From Rathayibacter sp. VKM Ac-2857 (GTDB lineage: Bacteria; Actinomycetota; Actinomycetes; Actinomycetales; Microbacteriaceae): a DNA stretch of 64,000 nt. This document shows positions 61,142-64,000 of the stretch, piece by piece (within the stretch, counting starts at the first letter, position 1; each line of letters begins with the position of its first letter). Location: positions 1,550,001 to 1,614,000 of the forward strand of contig NZ_JABMLE010000001.1 in the NCBI RefSeq assembly GCF_013205025.1. Reading direction: 5' to 3'. The notes beneath the pieces are model-generated. The model had not been told where the DNA came from. It did not search any database and was given only the letters and a program-made list of their open reading frames with translations. The translations under genes and the position numbers were made by a program.

Positions 61142-62134
61142 ATGAGGGTGACCACGGCGGCGGATCCGAGTGCGCCGCTGCTCGACGTCGCGGAGGTCTC
61201 GCGTCGCTTCGGCACCGGGCCGGACGCGCCCTGGGCCGTCCGCGACGTGAGCCTGCGGGTCGCGGCGGGCGAGGTCGTCGCGCTGCTCGGGCCGAACGGC
61301 GCCGGCAAGACGACGCTCGCGCGGATGATCGCGACGCTGCTGACCCCGACGAGCGGTGCGATCCGGGTCGCCGGGATCGACGCCGTCGCGAGGCCGGACG
61401 AGGCGAGGCGCTGGGTCGGGCTCGTCCTCGGTGGCGAGCGCGGCTTCTTCCTGCGCGCGACCGCGCTCGAGAACCTCCGGTACTTCGCCTCGCTCGCGGG
61501 CGTGCCGCGGCGGCGAACGGACGGCCGCATTCTCGAGGTGCTCGACGCGGTCGACCTCACCGCCCGGCGGAACGACCGCGTCGAGGAGTTCTCCCGCGGG
61601 ATGCGCCAGCGGCTGCACCTCGCCCGCGGTCTGCTGGCGGAGCCGCCGCTGCTCCTGCTCGACGAGCCGACGGTCGGGCTGGATCCGGAGGCGGCGCTCG
61701 CGCTCCGCGCGCTGATCCGCGAGCTGCGCCGGGACGGGCGCGGCGTCGTCCTGACCACCCACTCCCTGCACGAGGCGGAGGAGCTGTCGGACCGGAGCCT
61801 CGTCCTCCTCGACGGCCGGATCCGCGCGGAGGGGCGACCGCAGGACATCGCCGCGGCGGGCGGGCTCGGCGAGGTGACGACCTTCGCCGCTCCGGCGCTC
61901 ACCGCGGAGCTCGCCGCCGCGATCGTCGCGCTCGACGGCGTCCGCTCGGTCCGCTCCGACAGCATCGCGGGCCGGCCCGTCGTGGTCGTCGGCTGGGACT
62001 CCTCGCGGCCCGACCTCCACACGCTGGCGGCCGTCGTCTCGGACGTCCCGGCCGGGACCTGGATCACCCGGCCGGCGACCCTCGAGGAGGGCTACCTCGC
62101 CCTCGTCGACCGGTGCCGAGGGAGCTGGGAGTGA
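61142..62134 (+). CDS. ABC exporter ATP-binding protein (DrrA/NodI type)
   Basis: 330 residues. ATG at 61142 follows AAGGGCGG. The ABC domain has Walker A LLGPNGAGKTTLARM, Q-loop region GGERGFFLRATALENL, signature EFSRGMRQRLHLARGL, Walker B LLLLDEPTVGLD and switch His in TTHSLHEAEEL. The extra ~90-residue C-terminal domain is usual for DrrA-type exporters. It is followed without gap by two ABC-2 type permease genes. Cargo (drug, lipid or polysaccharide) unknown. Confidence 0.9.
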   Translation: MRVTTAADPSAPLLDVAEVSRRFGTGPDAPWAVRDVSLRVAAGEVVALLGPNGAGKTTLARMIATLLTPTSGAIRVAGIDAVARPDEARRWVGLVLGGERGFFLRATALENLRYFASLAGVPRRRTDGRILEVLDAVDLTARRNDRVEEFSRGMRQRLHLARGLLAEPPLLLLDEPTVGLDPEAALALRALIRELRRDGRGVVLTTHSLHEAEELSDRSLVLLDGRIRAEGRPQDIAAAGGLGEVTTFAAPALTAELAAAIVALDGVRSVRSDSIAGRPVVVVGWDSSRPDLHTLAAVVSDVPAGTWITRPATLEEGYLALVDRCRGSWE

Positions 62135-62880
62135 TGGCGGGGCTGCGGGAGGGCGCGTTCCACCTGCGGCTGCTGCTCCGCAACGCGTACTTCGTTCAGG
62201 CCGCGCTGATCGCGCCCGTCGTCTTCGTCGTCCTGCGGGCGCAGGCGGGGCGGGGCGGGCCGACGCTGGGAGTCGACGGCGCCGTCGTCGGCGTGTGGAC
62301 GGTGACCGCGGCGGCGGTCGGGATCCTCGGCTACCAGCGGTCGCAGGGGACGCTGGAGCAGATCGCGCTGACCCCTCGGCCGCTGGGCGGTGCGCTCGCG
62401 CCGATCTCGCTCGCCTGCACCGGCGTCGGGCTGCTGTCGATCCCGGCCGCGGTCGTGGGCACCTGGGTTCTCGGCAGCGGGGCCTTCCCGCACTCCCCTG
62501 CTCTCGTGGCGCTCGGCCTCGTCCTGCTCCTCACCGCGTGCGGGACGACGGCGCTCCTGCTGTCCGGGCTCTTCGTGCTGACGCCGCACGCGACGGTCTA
62601 CGAGCCGGTCCTCGTCGCTCCCGTCCTCCTCCTCTCCGGCGCCGTGATCGACCGCGGGCAGCTGCCGGTGCCGCTGCAGCTGCTCGGGGTCGTTGATCCA
62701 CTGTCGGGGGCGGTGGAGGTCCTGAACGCCGGTGTGTCGGGCGCCGAGTCCGGCGGCGAGGTCGGGCTCTGGTGCGCGCAGGGGCTGATCGCGTCGCTGC
62801 TCGCGGTGCTGATCGCTCGCGGGATCCTCCGGGTCGCCGTCCGGCGGGCGCGGCTCGCCGGGACGCTGGCGCTGTCGTGA
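62134..62880 (+). CDS. ABC-2 type transporter permease
   Basis: 248 residues. ATG at 62134 overlaps the ATPase stop by one base (TGATG). About six membrane segments (e.g. AALIAPVVFVVLRAQ, LVALGLVLLLTACGTTALLL, PVLVAPVLLLSGAVIDRGQL). The PLSGAVEVLNAG segment near the end corresponds to the conserved ABC-2 membrane domain. Pairs with the adjacent second permease. Confidence 0.82.
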   Translation: MAGLREGAFHLRLLLRNAYFVQAALIAPVVFVVLRAQAGRGGPTLGVDGAVVGVWTVTAAAVGILGYQRSQGTLEQIALTPRPLGGALAPISLACTGVGLLSIPAAVVGTWVLGSGAFPHSPALVALGLVLLLTACGTTALLLSGLFVLTPHATVYEPVLVAPVLLLSGAVIDRGQLPVPLQLLGVVDPLSGAVEVLNAGVSGAESGGEVGLWCAQGLIASLLAVLIARGILRVAVRRARLAGTLALS

Positions 62881-63653
62881 GTGGGCTGGTGGCCGCGTCT
62901 ATCGTGGTCGCGCTGCGGACCTTCGACGCCACGCGGACGCGGCGGACGCTCCTGGTCGCGGTCGTGCTCGGGCCGGTCCTGCAGGTGCTGTACTTCGCGG
63001 CGGTGGCGGGGTCGCGCGGGTCGACATCGCTCGTGGTCGGCGCGGGCGCGAGCCTCCTGCTCGCCACCCTGACCGCCGTCGACGCCGTGACCGTGTCGCT
63101 CATCCGGATGCGGTACGACGCGGTGCTCGGGAGCGTCCTCCTCAGCGCCCGACCGGCGGTCCTGCTCTGGAGCGGGGTCGTGCTCGCAGCGGCGGTCGTC
63201 GGTTTCGCCGCAGGTCTCGTCTCCCTGGTCTGGGCCCTCCTGCTGTTCGGGCAGGGCGTCTCGTGGCAGGTCGCCGCGGGCACGATCGCGCTCGCGGGCT
63301 GCGCGGCCCTGGCCGGCGGCGGCTGAGGGTTCGCGGTCGGGGTGCTCGGCCTCCGCTCGCGCGACGGGCTGGCCTGGGTCGGTCCGTTAGCGGCGGTCCT
63401 GACCGTCCTCGGCGGAGTCGTGGCGCCGGTCGCCGAGCTGCCGCCGGTCGTCGGGGCCGTCGCCCGGGTGCTGCCGCTGGGCTACGCCTCCGACGCCCTG
63501 CGGACGCTGCTCGGCGAGGGGGTCACCGGTGCGCTCGCGCTGCGGACCGCGGCCGTCCTCGTGCTCGGCGGGGCGTGGTTCGGGCTGGGTCTGCTCGGCT
63601 GGACCCTCGCCCGCAGGACGGTGCGGCGGACGGGCGGGGCGGATCTGCTGTGA
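62877..63653 (+). pseudogene. ABC-2 type permease interrupted by an in-frame TGA
   Basis: GTG at 62877 overlaps the previous stop (GTGA). Translation runs 149 codons to TGA at 63324-63326; the same frame then stays open to 63653. The two parts together make a normal ~258-residue ABC-2 permease: the second part has GLRSRDGLAWVGPLAAVLTV and the family's PLGYASDALRTLL near the end. The stop falls in the middle of a membrane segment (GCAALAGGG-stop-GFAVGVLGL). A GTG at 63342 preceded by GGTCGGG could restart translation and yield a split protein. Otherwise it is a single-mutation pseudogene or a sequencing error. Confidence 0.75.
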
Positions 63654-63737
63654 GGCCTCCTGGCGCGTCGTATAGCAGGGCCGTTCGGATCCCGGCAGGG
63701 GGCTGCCGTACCGCGGCGCGCCTGGTGGGATGGCCGC

Positions 63738-64000
63738 ATGTCCGACTCCGCCGCTCGCCCGTCCCAGGACGACGACCTCCGCTCCATCGTCTACGCGAGC
63801 CACACCGCCGCCGGCCTCGAGGAGGCGGACCTGCCTGCGCTGCTCGAGCAGTGCCGCTCGAACAACGAGCGCCTCGGCCTGACCGGGATCCTGCTGTTCC
63901 GCGACGGGCGGTTCCTGCAGCTGCTCGAGGGACCGAGCGCGACGCTGCGGGAGCGGATGGCGATCATCGCCGACGACCCCCGGCACGCCGGGCTGCGCGT
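63738..64000 (+). CDS. BLUF-domain blue-light sensor, C-terminus outside window
   Basis: The first 87 residues are visible. After a 14-residue tail the BLUF fold is plain: LRSIVYASHTAAGLEEADLP (flavin-contacting Tyr in IVYAS), ALLEQCRSNNERLGLTGILL (Asn binding FAD) and FRDGRFLQLLEGPSATLRER (the Gln of the photocycle in FLQLLEG). ATG at 63738 has no ribosome site. Short BLUF proteins act as light-dependent switches on partner regulators; whether an output domain follows is not visible. Confidence 0.88.
   Translation, partial: MSDSAARPSQDDDLRSIVYASHTAAGLEEADLPALLEQCRSNNERLGLTGILLFRDGRFLQLLEGPSATLRERMAIIADDPRHAGLR

Overview
The window is GC-rich with dense, often translationally coupled genes (many GTGA or ATGA stop/start overlaps), frequent GTG starts and several promoters that appear to give leaderless mRNAs. 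Together with the gene content this points to an actinobacterium of the family Microbacteriaceae. A plant-associated genus such as Rathayibacter or Curtobacterium is my inference; nothing in the sequence fixes the genus. I see no rRNA, tRNA, CRISPR array, transposase or phage gene.

Layout. 1-12.3 kb: a mostly minus-strand sugar locus. It encodes an RbsABC-type ABC importer, a very large secreted sugar dehydrogenase (GSDH/PKD/CBM6-like/Ig), a Tat-exported xylose-isomerase-like TIM barrel, a secreted beta-solenoid protein with a WxL-like C-terminal domain and, at the left edge, a DUF916 (WxL-interacting) protein. A Gfo/Idh/MocA oxidoreductase is divergent. 12.4-16.8 kb: a lipoprotein, a small coiled-coil protein, the methionine importer metQ-metN-metI and a DUF2283 protein. 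16.9-25.1 kb: housekeeping and signalling genes (DEAD-box helicase, D-2-hydroxyacid dehydrogenase, VOC protein, a two-component system, two FluC/CrcB fluoride-channel genes with a universal stress protein, an exported CHAP protein). 25.6-29.1 kb: a HicB-like antitoxin without a visible toxin, a kynurenine formamidase/kynureninase pair and a membrane protein. 29.3-38.5 kb: a ThuA/Gfo-Idh pair, then a LacI-controlled sugar operon (binding protein, two permeases, a DUF5060/DUF4038/DUF5605 glycosidase-like protein). 38.7-41.3 kb: DUF2254 membrane protein and a zinc alcohol dehydrogenase. 41.5-51.9 kb: a second LacI-controlled glycan operon (secreted GH43-like protein, importer, GH2 beta-galactosidase). 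52.2-64 kb: flavin monooxygenase, DUF6584-like membrane protein, membrane sulfite-oxidase-like molybdoenzyme, a giant secreted GH127-like arabinofuranosidase, an ABC exporter whose second permease has an in-frame stop, and the start of a BLUF blue-light sensor.

How the genes fit together. The three glycan/sugar loci share one design: a secreted multidomain enzyme, a binding-protein importer and an intracellular enzyme or oxidoreductase. Each is controlled by a promoter with a palindromic operator, and each binding-protein gene is followed by a hairpin that probably raises its share of the operon mRNA. GH43-like, beta-galactosidase and GH127-like enzymes suggest growth on plant cell-wall galactans and arabinans.

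Intergenic DNA. Two families of palindromic repeats are seen. Family A (about 63 bp, six copies, 0.6-16.9 kb and 56.5-56.7 kb) has 16-bp arms CCGCGAGATGCCACTT/AAGTGGCATCTCGCGG. Family B (units of about 40 bp that pair up into elements of about 130 bp, 25-54.9 kb) carries a small stem whose paired bases change together between copies. Both lie almost only at gene ends. The most unusual items are the WxL/DUF916-like surface pair next to an exported sugar-oxidation locus, the covarying repeats, and palindromes that fill the promoter spacers of leaderless genes.
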